From: Gemmatimonadota bacterium
GTDB taxonomy: Bacteria; Gemmatimonadota; Gemmatimonadetes; Gemmatimonadales; GWC2-71-9
DNA: 60,565 nt
Assembly (NCBI GenBank): GCA_003223395.1
Contig: QHUZ01000023.1
Coordinates: 1-60,565 of the forward strand
Direction of reading: 5' to 3'
Below the pieces are notes generated by a model. The model worked only from the letters and a program-made list of their open reading frames with translations. It had not been told where the DNA came from and did no database searches. Shown piece by piece: positions 52,688-60,565 of the stretch; the stretch's first letter is position 1; each line of letters opens with the position of its first letter. The position numbers were made by a program, and so were the translations under genes.

Positions 52688-53812
52688 GTGAGTCGTCCTC
52701 GGTTTCAGTACCGACCACCCAACTTTGCCGCGCCCCCGTTATCGGGCGCGCCCGACGCGCGATTCACTCCCGCACCGGCCGACGGGGTTCTTCCCGACGG
52801 TTTTTTTTCGACCACGAACCTTCCGACCTATGTGAAGCTGCCCGCCGGCTGGCGCCGCCCCCGGCTCCCGCGCATGGACTGCGTGATCGTGCAGCTCGCC
52901 GCCAACGATCTCGTCGCCACCGAACCGCGGCGCGTGCGGCGGGGCGACAACGTCGCGGTCGGGGCGGCCGAGGACGGCAGCGAGGGGATCTTCGTTCACG
53001 TCGAAGGTTTTTTGGGCGGCACGCACAGCCCCAACGAGTTTCGTTTCATGGCGACCGAAGTGTCGCGCGAACGGCCGGTGGACTACAGCGTCCTCGCGGA
53101 GCTGCTCGGCGAAGAAAAAGTGCGCGGCGGCAGGATCCTCTGGGTAATCGGGCCCGCGCTCGTGCATGCCCGCGCGCGCGAGGACATGATCTGGTTCATT
53201 GAAAACGGCTATTGTCATACGCTGCTGGGCGGCAATGCCGTTGCGGTGCACGATCTGGAGGCCGCGATCTTCGGCACGACGCTCGGAATGTCCAGCTCCG
53301 GAGAGAGCGTGGAGGGCGGGCACGGCTTGCACATGCGCGCCATCAACGCGATCCGCCGCGCCGGTTCGATCGAGAAGGCTGTGACCCAGGGGACCGTGAA
53401 GAGCGGCATCATGCACGCGCTGGTGCAAAACCGGATCCCCTACGTGCTCGCAGGTTCGATTCGCGACGACGGCCCGTTGCCGGACGTCATTCCCGATACG
53501 CTGGCGGCGCAGGACGCGATGCGTTCCCACACGTCGGTTGCCACCTTCGCGATCTTCGTGGCCACCGCACTCCACGCAATCGCGGTCGGGAACATGCTCC
53601 CCGCATTCGTGGACACCGGCGTGACCGAAGACATCCGGCCGCTCACCACGATCTGTGTGGACCAAACCGAATTTGTGGTCACGAAACTGCGGGATCGCGG
53701 CACGCATCAGGCCTACGGTGTCGTCACCAACGCGCAGGATTTCATGCACGTCCTGCGGTTCTACGTGGAGCGATGGCAGCAAGCCTCGACGCCGGCGCTT
53801 TCCCGCCGTTAA
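52688..53812 (+). CDS. LOR/SDH-type (TIGR00300) protein, probable ornithine cyclodeaminase-like enzyme
   Basis: 374 residues, GTG start. The family blocks are clear: LPDGFFSTTNLPTYVK, VEGFLGGTHSPNEFRFMATE, LLGGNAVAVHDLEAAIFGT, RAINAIRRAGSIEKAV, VLAGSIRDDGPLPDVIPDT and the late HAIAVGNMLP. Related archaeal and cyanobacterial proteins (C-terminal part of AgrE/ArgZ) convert ornithine to proline or carry that domain. The N-terminal guanidine-group hydrolase of AgrE is absent. With the arginine decarboxylase gene just downstream, a role in arginine/ornithine use is likely. Confidence 0.82.
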   Translation: MSRPRFQYRPPNFAAPPLSGAPDARFTPAPADGVLPDGFFSTTNLPTYVKLPAGWRRPRLPRMDCVIVQLAANDLVATEPRRVRRGDNVAVGAAEDGSEGIFVHVEGFLGGTHSPNEFRFMATEVSRERPVDYSVLAELLGEEKVRGGRILWVIGPALVHARAREDMIWFIENGYCHTLLGGNAVAVHDLEAAIFGTTLGMSSSGESVEGGHGLHMRAINAIRRAGSIEKAVTQGTVKSGIMHALVQNRIPYVLAGSIRDDGPLPDVIPDTLAAQDAMRSHTSVATFAIFVATALHAIAVGNMLPAFVDTGVTEDIRPLTTICVDQTEFVVTKLRDRGTHQAYGVVTNAQDFMHVLRFYVERWQQASTPALSRR

Positions 53813-54165
53813 CTCCCGGCCAGGGGCCGGGGTGGGCGAAGCTGGCCGCGGCGGTGGAAGCGCAGGTGCCGCCGGGCGAAATCGAGACGATCTATGTCTT
53901 TCGCCCGATCAAGCGCGAGGGCAAGGAGTGGGGGACGGCCGTCGTGACTCGCAAAGCGGCGGCCGGCCGGTTGCGCGTGTACACGGCGAAATACATGCTC
54001 GTCGTGCGCGGCAAGGAGCGCGGACTGTCGAAGGTCGCAGTCGAGGAAGTCGCGCTTACTACGGCCGAGGTGCTGGCGCAGGTAATGCAGGCGACGGTGG
54101 ACCGGGGCGGCGACACCGAGCCTCCGGTCGAGTTGGGTCCCGCGGTGTGGTACGAAGGGAGGTAG
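53773..54165 (+). CDS. hypothetical protein, 130 residues, between LOR/SDH and arginine decarboxylase genes
   Basis: Not recognised. The ATG at 53773 lies inside the end of the LOR/SDH gene (40-nt overlap). Sequence has WAKLAAAVEAQVPPGEIETI, YVFRPIKREGKEWGTAVVTR and VYTAKYMLVVRGKERGLSKV, suggesting a compact beta-rich domain. No signal peptide or membrane segment. The tight overlap and same strand suggest a function with its neighbours. Confidence 0.7.
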   Translation: MAASLDAGAFPPLTPGQGPGWAKLAAAVEAQVPPGEIETIYVFRPIKREGKEWGTAVVTRKAAAGRLRVYTAKYMLVVRGKERGLSKVAVEEVALTTAEVLAQVMQATVDRGGDTEPPVELGPAVWYEGR

Positions 54166-54172
54166 GCACGCG

Positions 54173-54733
54173 TTGATTGACGCCAGAATGTTCATCCCGA
54201 CCAAAGCCTTTCTCACCAAGGGCGTCGGCCGGCACAAGGAAAAGCTCACCAGTTTCGAGATGGCGTTGCGCGACGCCCATCTCGCCAATTTCAACCTCGT
54301 GCGGGTGAGCTCAATTTTTCCCCCGCATTGCGAGCTTGTCGATCGTGAGGAGGGGCTGAGCATGTTGCGGCCCGGACAAGTGCTGTTCACCGTCGTCGCC
54401 GAGTCCGCGACCAACGAGCCAAGCCGGCTCGTGGCGGCGTCGATCGGACTCGCGCTGCCCGCCGATCCTTCTCATCACGGATACATCTCCGAGCACCACA
54501 GCTACGGGCAGAACGAGGTCGCGGCCGGGGAATACGCCGAAGATCTTGCCGCGTCGATGCTGGGCACGGTGCTGGGCGTTCCCTTCGATCCGGAGAAGGC
54601 CTGGGATGAGCGCCGCGAGCAGTGGCTGCTCTCGGGCGAAATCGTCCGCACGATGAACGTGACTTCGACGGCCGAATGCGGTGCCGACGCCCGGTGGACC
54701 ACGGTCGTCTCCGCGGTCGCGTTTTGCGGCTAG
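54173..54733 (+). CDS. pyruvoyl-dependent arginine decarboxylase
   Basis: Decarboxylates arginine to agmatine. 186 residues from a TTG at 54173, chosen because AGGGAGGT lies 10 nt upstream; an ATG at 54188 (MFIPTKAF) is the alternative. The self-cleavage site is in NLVRVSSIFPPHCELV, where the second Ser becomes the pyruvoyl group in the archaeal enzyme. GQVLFTVVAESATNEPSRLV and GYISEHHSYGQNE are also family features. No agmatinase or agmatine deiminase is seen nearby. Confidence 0.92.
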   Translation: MIDARMFIPTKAFLTKGVGRHKEKLTSFEMALRDAHLANFNLVRVSSIFPPHCELVDREEGLSMLRPGQVLFTVVAESATNEPSRLVAASIGLALPADPSHHGYISEHHSYGQNEVAAGEYAEDLAASMLGTVLGVPFDPEKAWDERREQWLLSGEIVRTMNVTSTAECGADARWTTVVSAVAFCG

Positions 54734-54734
54734 C

Positions 54735-55451
54735 GTGGCAGTCGGCGTTGCGGTTGCGTTCGCAGCCGGTCTCCTGAGTTTCCTGTCTCCGTGCGTGCTG
54801 CCGCTCATCCCGAGTTACGTCGGCTATCTGACGGGAATGACGGTGGAGGAAGTGGAGCGGCGGCGCGGAACGGCGCTGCTCCACGCGCTCTGGTTCGTGG
54901 CGGGGTTCTCGCTCGTGTTCGTGCTGCTGGGCGCCGGGGCCTCCGCCGTCGGCGGGCTGTTGCGCAGCTCCCAGGTATGGTTGGGACGCATTGGCGGTGT
55001 GCTCCTGATTCTGTTCGGGATTTATCTGCTGGGCGTCCTGCGGCCAGGCTTCCTGATGCGCGAATGGCGCATCGAGCTGGCACATAAGCCGCTCGGCTAT
55101 TTCGGCTCTGGCGTCGTCGGATTCACGTTCGGGGCGGCGTGGACGCCCTGCATCGGTCCAATCCTGGGTGGCATTCTGACACTCGCGGCAACGCAAGCGG
55201 GGCTCGGACGGGGCGTCGCGCTGTTGGCCGTCTACGCGCTGGGGCTCGCGATCCCGTTCCTGCTCACGGCGTTGGCGTTGGACCGGTTTTTGGTCTGGTT
55301 TCAGCGCTTCCGACCATACATAGTATGGGTCGATCGGATCGCGGGTGCGATGCTGATCGTGCTGGGTATCCTGCTTGTCACCGATAGTTTTACCCTGCTC
55401 GCCGGCTATTTGCGGAGCCTGACGCCGCAATTCTTACGGGAACGACTGTAG
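54735..55451 (+). CDS. CcdA-type cytochrome c biogenesis / thiol-disulfide transmembrane protein
   Basis: 238 residues with six hydrophobic helices; GTG at 54735 right after the decarboxylase stop. The redox cysteines are in LSFLSPCVLPLIPSYVGYLT and GAAWTPCIGPILGG. CcdA/DsbD-type proteins carry electrons across the membrane to periplasmic thioredoxin-like proteins for cytochrome c maturation. No partner gene is adjacent. Confidence 0.88.
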   Translation: MAVGVAVAFAAGLLSFLSPCVLPLIPSYVGYLTGMTVEEVERRRGTALLHALWFVAGFSLVFVLLGAGASAVGGLLRSSQVWLGRIGGVLLILFGIYLLGVLRPGFLMREWRIELAHKPLGYFGSGVVGFTFGAAWTPCIGPILGGILTLAATQAGLGRGVALLAVYALGLAIPFLLTALALDRFLVWFQRFRPYIVWVDRIAGAMLIVLGILLVTDSFTLLAGYLRSLTPQFLRERL

Positions 55452-55507
55452 AAACCTGCTGCACACCTGCGGGTACCCATTGCCAACGCTGTTACAGAGA
55501 GGATTCC

Positions 55508-56287
55508 ATGAATCGGTTAGCGATTTTGGCGACTATCGCCGTGCTCGGCTTGAGCGCCTGCCAGAAAGCGCAGGACCAGAGCCAGGCCGCTGACTCCACG
55601 GCTCGCAATCTGACCTTGGCTCCCGCGGAGTCGACCGCGGCGCTGCGCGACGTCCCGGACCAGAATCAGAAGACGACGCCTCCTCCGGCGACTCGGCCGC
55701 CCGCGCAGCGCAATACCACGCGTACCAACCCGCCGGCGCCGCCACCGGCTCCGAGGATGGCGCGGCTCGGCGCCGGCACGAAGCTGGACATCGCGGCGAC
55801 CGATACGATCTCGTCGCGGACCGCGAAGGTCGGTGATGGCTTCACCGCGCGTGTCGTGGAGGACGTGAAGAATGCGGCCGGGCACGTCGTCATCCCCGCC
55901 GGCTCGGTCGTCAATGGCAAGATCGCTGACGTCAAACCGGCGCCCAATCCCAGCACGCCGGGGACCTTGACGTTGAGCGTGGCGAGCATCACTGTACGCG
56001 GCACCTCGTACGCGATCGAAGCGGTGGTCGACTCGCTCGAGACGATTCACAAGGGCCGCGGCGTGACGTCTGGGGATGCGGCCAAGGTGGGAGCCGGGGC
56101 GGTCGCCGGCGCGGTACTGGGTCGCATCCTGGGTGGGAATAAGAAAGGCACGATCGTCGGCGGCGTCGTGGGCGGCGCCGCGGGCGCGGCTGTGGCGAAT
56201 CGGACCAAGGATTCGGACATCGTCTTGCCAGCGGGGGCGCATATCATCATCCGGTTGACGAAGGAACTCGCGGTCGCGGCATCCTGA
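55508..56287 (+). CDS. glycine-zipper lipoprotein
   Basis: 259 residues. The lipobox is in MNRLAILATIAVLGLSACQK (Cys18), followed by a Pro/Thr-rich linker to about residue 80. A beta-rich middle domain (GTKLDIAATDTISSRTAKVG; PAGSVVNGKIADVKP) precedes a Gly-zipper segment [29 protein letters not shown] near 195-235. Such proteins sit in the outer membrane envelope; function unknown. GAGAGG lies 6-8 nt before the ATG. Confidence 0.82.
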   Translation: MNRLAILATIAVLGLSACQKAQDQSQAADSTARNLTLAPAESTAALRDVPDQNQKTTPPPATRPPAQRNTTRTNPPAPPPAPRMARLGAGTKLDIAATDTISSRTAKVGDGFTARVVEDVKNAAGHVVIPAGSVVNGKIADVKPAPNPSTPGTLTLSVASITVRGTSYAIEAVVDSLETIHKGRGVTSGDAAKVGAGAVAGAVLGRILGGNKKGTIVGGVVGGAAGAAVANRTKDSDIVLPAGAHIIIRLTKELAVAAS

Positions 56288-56291
56288 CGCG

Positions 56292-57566
56292 GTGATCCGC
56301 ACCAAGCTGTCAACGATGATGTTCCTCCAGTTCTTCATCTGGGGGGCGTGGTACACGACGATCGGGAACTACATGTCGGCTCACGGCATGTCGTCCGACG
56401 CGTATTTGCCATACACGGTGAACCCCATCGCCGCGATTGTAGCGCCGTTCTTCCTTGGCCTGGTCGCGGATCGCTATTTCGCGACGCAAAGAGTGTTGGG
56501 CGTCCTGCACCTGCTGGGTGGGGTGCTGATGCTCTTGGTCCCGGGAGCCACTGGCTCCCCGGGACTCTTCGTTTTCCTGATCCTGCTCTATAACCTCTGT
56601 TACATGCCCACGCTGGGGCTCGCCAATTCCCTCGCGTTCCACAACATCACCGATCAGGAAAAGCAGTTCCCGATGATCCGGGTGTTTGGAACTATCGGCT
56701 GGATCGTGGCAGGGTTGTTCATCGGGTTTGTCCTGAGTCGCTTCTCTGGCGCGCAGCTGCCGGATACTACGCCGCTTCCCTTGTACACGACCGGCGTCGC
56801 CAGCCTGCTGCTTGGTCTGTACAGCTTCGCGCTGCCGCACACGCCGCCGCCGGGAGCCGGGCGACCGGTCTCGATTCGCAGCATCATCGGTATCGATGCG
56901 CTCCGTGATCTCGGCAGTAAGTCGTTCTACGTCTTCATCGCGAGCTCGTTGCTTATTTGCATTCCGTTGGCGGCGTACTATGCGTATGCGCCGATTTTCG
57001 CGAAGGTCGGCGTCTACGATGCGGGGACGAGCAACATCGTTACCCGCGTGTTCCCCAATCCCTCGTCCCTGATGACCCTCGGTCAGATCTCCGAGACCGG
57101 CTTCATGCTGCTGATGCCGCTGATGTTCATTCGGCTGGGAGTGAAGAAGATGTTGCTTGTCGGGATGGGCGCCTGGGTGCTTCGGTACGCGCTCTTTGCG
57201 ATGGCCGCGCCCAGCGCCGTGTTCTGGCTCATCGTCCTCGGAATCCTGCTTCACGGCGTCTGTTACGACTTCTTCTTTGTCACCGGGCAGATTTACGTCG
57301 ACAAGAAGTCGTCACCGGCCATCCGTGGCCAGGCGCAGGGATTTCTCGTGCTGGTGACTTACGGCGTGGGGATGCTGATTGGTGGCCTGATCGCTGGCAA
57401 GGTGTACAACGGATTCAAGGGCGCAGCGACGGATCTGACCCTGGCTCAATGGGCGAAGTTCTGGCCGTTGCCAGCCGCGTTTGCCGGCGTGGTCATGGTG
57501 CTATTCGCGATATTCTTCCGGCCGCAGACCCAGGAAAGCCCGGTCGCACAGCAATCCGTACGATAG
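56292..57566 (+). CDS. MFS transporter, nucleoside:H+ symporter (NupG/XapB-like) family
   Basis: 424 residues, about twelve membrane helices, GTG start 4 nt after the lipoprotein stop. Family features are FLQFFIWGAWYTTIGNYMS at the N-terminus, VRVFGTIGWIVAG-like GTIGW, and FVTGQIYVDKKSSPAIRGQA. Members of this family occur beside GMC oxidoreductase/DUF1080/Gfo-Idh clusters, as here, so a sugar or glycoside substrate is as likely as a nucleoside. Confidence 0.87.
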   Translation: MIRTKLSTMMFLQFFIWGAWYTTIGNYMSAHGMSSDAYLPYTVNPIAAIVAPFFLGLVADRYFATQRVLGVLHLLGGVLMLLVPGATGSPGLFVFLILLYNLCYMPTLGLANSLAFHNITDQEKQFPMIRVFGTIGWIVAGLFIGFVLSRFSGAQLPDTTPLPLYTTGVASLLLGLYSFALPHTPPPGAGRPVSIRSIIGIDALRDLGSKSFYVFIASSLLICIPLAAYYAYAPIFAKVGVYDAGTSNIVTRVFPNPSSLMTLGQISETGFMLLMPLMFIRLGVKKMLLVGMGAWVLRYALFAMAAPSAVFWLIVLGILLHGVCYDFFFVTGQIYVDKKSSPAIRGQAQGFLVLVTYGVGMLIGGLIAGKVYNGFKGAATDLTLAQWAKFWPLPAAFAGVVMVLFAIFFRPQTQESPVAQQSVR

Positions 57567-57597
57567 AAGACGCTACATCGTGACTGGAGGTGGTGAT

Positions 57598-57625
57598 GTA
57601 GGGGCGCAGCATGCTGCGCCCCTAC
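57598..57625. repeat. 28-nt dispersed palindrome, copy 4
   Basis: Exact self-complementary copy (half-site GTAGGGGCGCAGCA) between the convergent symporter and DUF1080 genes. Here it is followed by ATTTTTTG on the plus strand, so it could serve as an intrinsic terminator for the symporter gene. Confidence 0.92.
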
Positions 57626-57639
57626 ATTTTTTGTTGCGG

Positions 57640-58368
57640 CTATGATCCTTCTGGCAACTCCCGAATCCAGATGTTGCGATAGCGTATCGGATTCCCGTGA
57701 TCCTGTAACTTCAGCGGCAGTTTATCCGCATGCGCCTTGTACGGCGGCCGCGCTTGATTCGCGGTAGGCCCGACCAACTCATAATTGTCCTGAATCAAAA
57801 CGCCATTCAGAAATACCGTCATCCGCGCCGGACTCTCGAGCGTCCCGTCGGCCTTGAAATGCGGTCTCCGAAACACGACGTCGTACGTCTGCCACTGGCC
57901 CGGCGGCCGTGTCGCATTGACGAGTGGCGGATTCTCCCCGTAGATAGCGCCCGCCTGGCCGTCAGGGTACGTGTCGTTCTGGTAGGAATCGAGCACTTGG
58001 AGCTCGTAGATCCCCATAAGGAAGACGCCGCTGTTGCCGCGCTCCTGGCTTTCACCCTGCGGAGGAGTCGGGGTGCGCCACTCGATGTGCAGCTGGACGT
58101 CGCCGAACCCGCGCGCGGACGCCATGGTGCCCGTGCCCGGCTTCACCTCGACGTAACCATCCCGCACGATCCACTTGGCGGCGGTGCCGTCATCGGCGCG
58201 CCACTGCGAAAGATTCGAGCCGTCGAACAACACGATCGCGTCGCTCGGCGCCGGTACGGGGGGACGCTCCGGCCCGGGATTCACGACGGGAGGGCGAGGA
58301 CGATCCATCGAATGCTGTGGCCACTGTTGCGTCTGTGCCATTACCAACAAAGCTAGCGTGCCAATCAT
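57640..58368 (-). CDS. DUF1080 (3-keto-disaccharide hydrolase-like) protein
   Basis: 242 residues. A short hydrophobic N-terminus (MIGTLALLVMAQ) looks like a signal peptide. The lectin-like fold is shown by IVLFDGSNLSQWRADDG, GDVQLHIEWRTP, ERGNSGVFLMGIYELQVLDS and PLKLQDHGNPIRYRNIWIRE. Characterised members hydrolyse 3-keto-glycosides after oxidation of the sugar by a partner oxidoreductase. It overlaps the Gfo/Idh gene by 4 nt, in line with that pathway. Confidence 0.9.
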   Translation of the reverse strand: MIGTLALLVMAQTQQWPQHSMDRPRPPVVNPGPERPPVPAPSDAIVLFDGSNLSQWRADDGTAAKWIVRDGYVEVKPGTGTMASARGFGDVQLHIEWRTPTPPQGESQERGNSGVFLMGIYELQVLDSYQNDTYPDGQAGAIYGENPPLVNATRPPGQWQTYDVVFRRPHFKADGTLESPARMTVFLNGVLIQDNYELVGPTANQARPPYKAHADKLPLKLQDHGNPIRYRNIWIRELPEGS

Positions 58369-59603
58369 GGCTTCCAGGTCCCTTTCGCGACCGCCGGGAC
58401 GAAGCTGTCGATGTCCGGCCCGGGGAAATCGAGTGTTTTGCCCTGCTCGGCGCTCATGTACGCCGTCATCAAGACCTTCACAACGCGCAGTCCGTCATCG
58501 AAGGTGAGCCACGGCTTCTTCTTGTTGAGGAAGCAGTGCACGAAGTAGCGATCCTCGGCCTCATAGCCGTACGCCCCCGCCTCGCCCGCGACCACCGGCA
58601 TCTGGCCCATCTCGGCGTTCTGCTTTTCGACGAGATCTTCCCCCGATTTGCCCTGGACTTCGCGGCTGAAGAACAGCTTCAGCCCAGAGTCGAGCGAATT
58701 CCACTGCAGCGAGTATTCGGGTCCGAGCAGCTCGGCAGACAGCCTGAGGCCGGCACCCACGAAGCTCCACGACGTCGTGGCTTCACCCAGAACCTTGTGC
58801 CCGTCGTCGGTCTCGAATTCGATCATCACGCTGGCAAAGTCTTCGGATGGCGATTTGTCATAGTTCACGTCCTTGCCCATCGTCGCCGCCAGCTTCTTGC
58901 TGTAGTTGGGCCGCGTCCACTTGAGACTCGCGATGTGCGCGGTGATGCGCGCCGGGCGGACCGACGACGTGGGTTTGGTGGGATCGGTGAGGAGATGCTG
59001 CACCAGCAGCGACGAGTGACACATCATGTCGTTGAGGACGCCCCCACCCTGCAGCGCGCCCTGCCAGAACCAGGGGCCGTGCGGGCCGCTGTGCTCTTCG
59101 GCGGCGCGAGCGAGATAGGGCCGTCCGGTCAGCTTGGCGCCGCGCGCCCAGAGCAACGTGCGGCCGACCTCGATCTGGGGCGAGAACACCTGGTTCTCGA
59201 GATAGCCATGGGGCAGCCCAACCTTATTTACCAACTCCAGGACTTTTTTTGCCTCACTCACATTTCTGGCTAACGGCTTTTCACACGCGATGCCAAGCAA
59301 TGAGCCGTTGCCGCGCTCGACCGTGCTCACGATCTCTTCGACGTTCTCGATGCGGGCGAAGTTCGGGCCGCAGAGCCAGAGCGCGTCGATCGCGGGATCC
59401 TCGACCATGGCGGCGATCGAAGGGTACGCCTTGGCGTCGCCCACGCCGAGTTTCTTCGCGATGCCGGCTGTCTCGGCGGCGTTGTTCTGGTTCGGGCTCC
59501 AGACGCCCAGCACGTCGGCGTCGCGTACGCCCACAAATCCCAGCAGGTGGAATTTCGCGTTGAACCCGCTCCCCACCATTCCAATTCCAAGTCGTTTCGT
59601 CAT
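58365..59603 (-). CDS. Gfo/Idh/MocA-family oxidoreductase
   Basis: 412 residues. The NAD-binding motif is GIGMVGSGFNAKFH near residues 6-19, and the active-site EKP is in IACEKPLARN. The C-terminal beta-sheet domain contains GGVLNDMMCHSSLLVQHL with the expected His. No Tat signal is seen. Such enzymes oxidise or epimerise sugars; here it is coupled to DUF1080 and to the small dehydrogenase subunit gene with no gap. Confidence 0.92.
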   Translation of the reverse strand: MTKRLGIGMVGSGFNAKFHLLGFVGVRDADVLGVWSPNQNNAAETAGIAKKLGVGDAKAYPSIAAMVEDPAIDALWLCGPNFARIENVEEIVSTVERGNGSLLGIACEKPLARNVSEAKKVLELVNKVGLPHGYLENQVFSPQIEVGRTLLWARGAKLTGRPYLARAAEEHSGPHGPWFWQGALQGGGVLNDMMCHSSLLVQHLLTDPTKPTSSVRPARITAHIASLKWTRPNYSKKLAATMGKDVNYDKSPSEDFASVMIEFETDDGHKVLGEATTSWSFVGAGLRLSAELLGPEYSLQWNSLDSGLKLFFSREVQGKSGEDLVEKQNAEMGQMPVVAGEAGAYGYEAEDRYFVHCFLNKKKPWLTFDDGLRVVKVLMTAYMSAEQGKTLDFPGPDIDSFVPAVAKGTWKP

Positions 59604-60194
59604 TCAATCCCCGTAACGGACGCCGAGTTTCTGCAGCGCTTCCGGTGGGCAGCCTTTCCACTCCGCCACGAACGTGTTCCCCTGATAATTGAGATCGGTG
59701 ATGCCCATCTTGCTGGTCCAGAACCCCGACGCCGTCATGTCGCGAAACATGTTGAAGAACGCGACGCCCTGGCTCATCTCCGGCTTCGCTTTCTTCGGCC
59801 ATGCGATCTCGTCGAGAATCGTCGTCTGTTCTTGCGGGGTCGCTGCAACGAAGGTCTTGCCAAGCCGTTCATAGACTTCGTTGTCCAGCCAGGCGAGGCC
59901 GCCGCGCATCGGGACCTGGCCGTCGGGCCGATCGGTCATCATGAAGTCCATGTATTCCGGGACGCCCGCCTCGGTCGCGCTGCCCGAGCGCTCGTCTTTC
60001 GGGATGACGAGATCCGCGAGAACCCGCACCGTGTCCCATTCGTGCGGCGTGAAGAACGCCGGCGCGAACGGGGTCGTCGCCGTGAGGGCCTCGCGTGCCA
60101 GAGTCGCGGCCCGTTGCGCCTCGGCCGGCGTCCATTTGAACGCCGCCGTCAGCGCGGCCATCGCCATTGCGCCTACCGCTTCGCGCCGTTTCAT
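59604..60194 (-). CDS. gluconate 2-dehydrogenase subunit 3 family protein
   Basis: 196 residues from the ATG at 60194. The N-terminus MKRREAVGAMAMAALTAAFK carries a Tat-like RR and hydrophobic stretch. FFTPHEWDTVRVLADLVIPK and EAGVPEYMDFMMTDRPD are typical of the small subunit that accompanies membrane/periplasmic GMC dehydrogenases. Its start overlaps the GMC oxidoreductase stop (ATGA), so the two are translated together. Confidence 0.9.
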   Translation of the reverse strand: MKRREAVGAMAMAALTAAFKWTPAEAQRAATLAREALTATTPFAPAFFTPHEWDTVRVLADLVIPKDERSGSATEAGVPEYMDFMMTDRPDGQVPMRGGLAWLDNEVYERLGKTFVAATPQEQTTILDEIAWPKKAKPEMSQGVAFFNMFRDMTASGFWTSKMGITDLNYQGNTFVAEWKGCPPEALQKLGVRYGD

Positions 60195-60565
60195 AGCGTC
60201 CTCGCTTTCAGCTGCGCCGCGATGTATTCGGACGTCCGCATCGACAGCGCCATGATCGTCCAGGTGGGATTCTTGTCGGCCTGCGAAGTGAACGGTGAGC
60301 CATCGGCGACGAAGAGATTCTTGACCTCGTGGGTCTGGCAATTCGAGTTCACGACCGAGGTCTTGGGATCGGCGCCCATGCGCGCGCCGCCCAGCTCGTG
60401 GATGATCACGCCGCCCGCTGCGATGCCATAGCCATCCTCCTTGCTCGGCATGTTCCCCCATGGCGTGCCGCCCATCTCCGTGATGAGCGCGCGGAACGTC
60501 TCCTGCATGTGCTTGACCTGGAGGTATTCGTGATCGGTGAACTTCCAGTGGAAGCGGAGCACGGG
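60191..60565 (-). CDS. GMC-family oxidoreductase, C-terminal part (cut by window end)
   Basis: About 124 residues are visible; the frame runs off the window, so the FAD-binding N-terminal part is missing. The C-terminal GMC domain shows IIHELGGARMGADPKTSVVN with the catalytic His, then NLFVADGSPF and NPTWTIMALSMRTSEYIA. It is probably the catalytic subunit of a sugar or glycoside 3-dehydrogenase with the small subunit encoded downstream. Confidence 0.9.
   Translation of the reverse strand, partial: PVLRFHWKFTDHEYLQVKHMQETFRALITEMGGTPWGNMPSKEDGYGIAAGGVIIHELGGARMGADPKTSVVNSNCQTHEVKNLFVADGSPFTSQADKNPTWTIMALSMRTSEYIAAQLKARTL

Overview
The window is GC-rich, gene-dense bacterial chromosome. It most likely comes from a member of Gemmatimonadota or a close relative. 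Pointers to this are a SusC/SusD outer-membrane pair next to a large carboxypeptidase-regulatory/plug protein, a GMC oxidoreductase/DUF1080/Gfo-Idh sugar cluster, many GTG and TTG starts, and several lineage-type extensions on ribosomal proteins. The assignment is inferred from gene content; no 16S rRNA gene is present. I saw no tRNA, rRNA, CRISPR array or transposase.

Layout. 1-8.6 kb: rpoB (5' end cut off by the window) and rpoC, closed by a strong terminator. 8.7-14.9 kb, minus strand: a SusD lipoprotein, a SusC TonB-dependent receptor and a three-repeat regulatory/plug protein, sitting between rpoBC and the str operon. 15.0-31.7 kb: a near-continuous str-S10-spc-type series (rpsL, rpsG, fusA, tuf, rpsJ to rplO, secY, adk, map) that stops at map without infA, rpmJ, rpsM, rpsK, rpsD, rpoA or rplQ. 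31.7-34.0 kb, minus strand: a fused FtcD and an inositol-monophosphatase-family enzyme. 34.0-39.6 kb: trpS, an MgtC-type membrane protein, a 2-hydroxyacid dehydrogenase, a PilT/PilU ATPase, a DapA/HOGA-type aldolase and an M28 peptidase with embedded membrane segments. 39.7-44.6 kb: purA, a small inverted-repeat element carrying a frameshifted S23/four-helix-bundle gene, a c-di-GMP-I (GEMM) riboswitch, glycerate kinase, glycyl-tRNA synthetase and a degenerate receiver-like protein. 44.6-55.5 kb: amine oxidase, DinB protein, then a tightly overlapping series (unknown, ubiquitin-fold protein, small membrane protein, histone-deacetylase-family hydrolase, CorA, dipeptide epimerase, PriA), followed by an arginine/polyamine module (LOR/SDH protein, unknown, pyruvoyl arginine decarboxylase) and CcdA. 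55.5-60.6 kb: a glycine-zipper lipoprotein and a nucleoside/sugar symporter facing a minus-strand cluster of DUF1080 hydrolase, Gfo/Idh oxidoreductase, small dehydrogenase subunit and GMC oxidoreductase (cut by the window end).

How the genes work together. Most of the window is the transcription/translation core, written as overlapping translationally coupled genes. The accessory interest lies in four places: the 40.99-41.88 kb gap (S23 element plus riboswitch), four copies of a perfect or near-perfect 28-nt palindrome between genes, the Ubl-fold/HDAC/CorA series, and the terminal cluster that resembles oxidative 3-keto-glycoside degradation loci. Several transcription-unit starts lack a Shine-Dalgarno sequence and instead carry a TATCTT-like hexamer 6-7 nt before the start codon, which suggests leaderless mRNAs.
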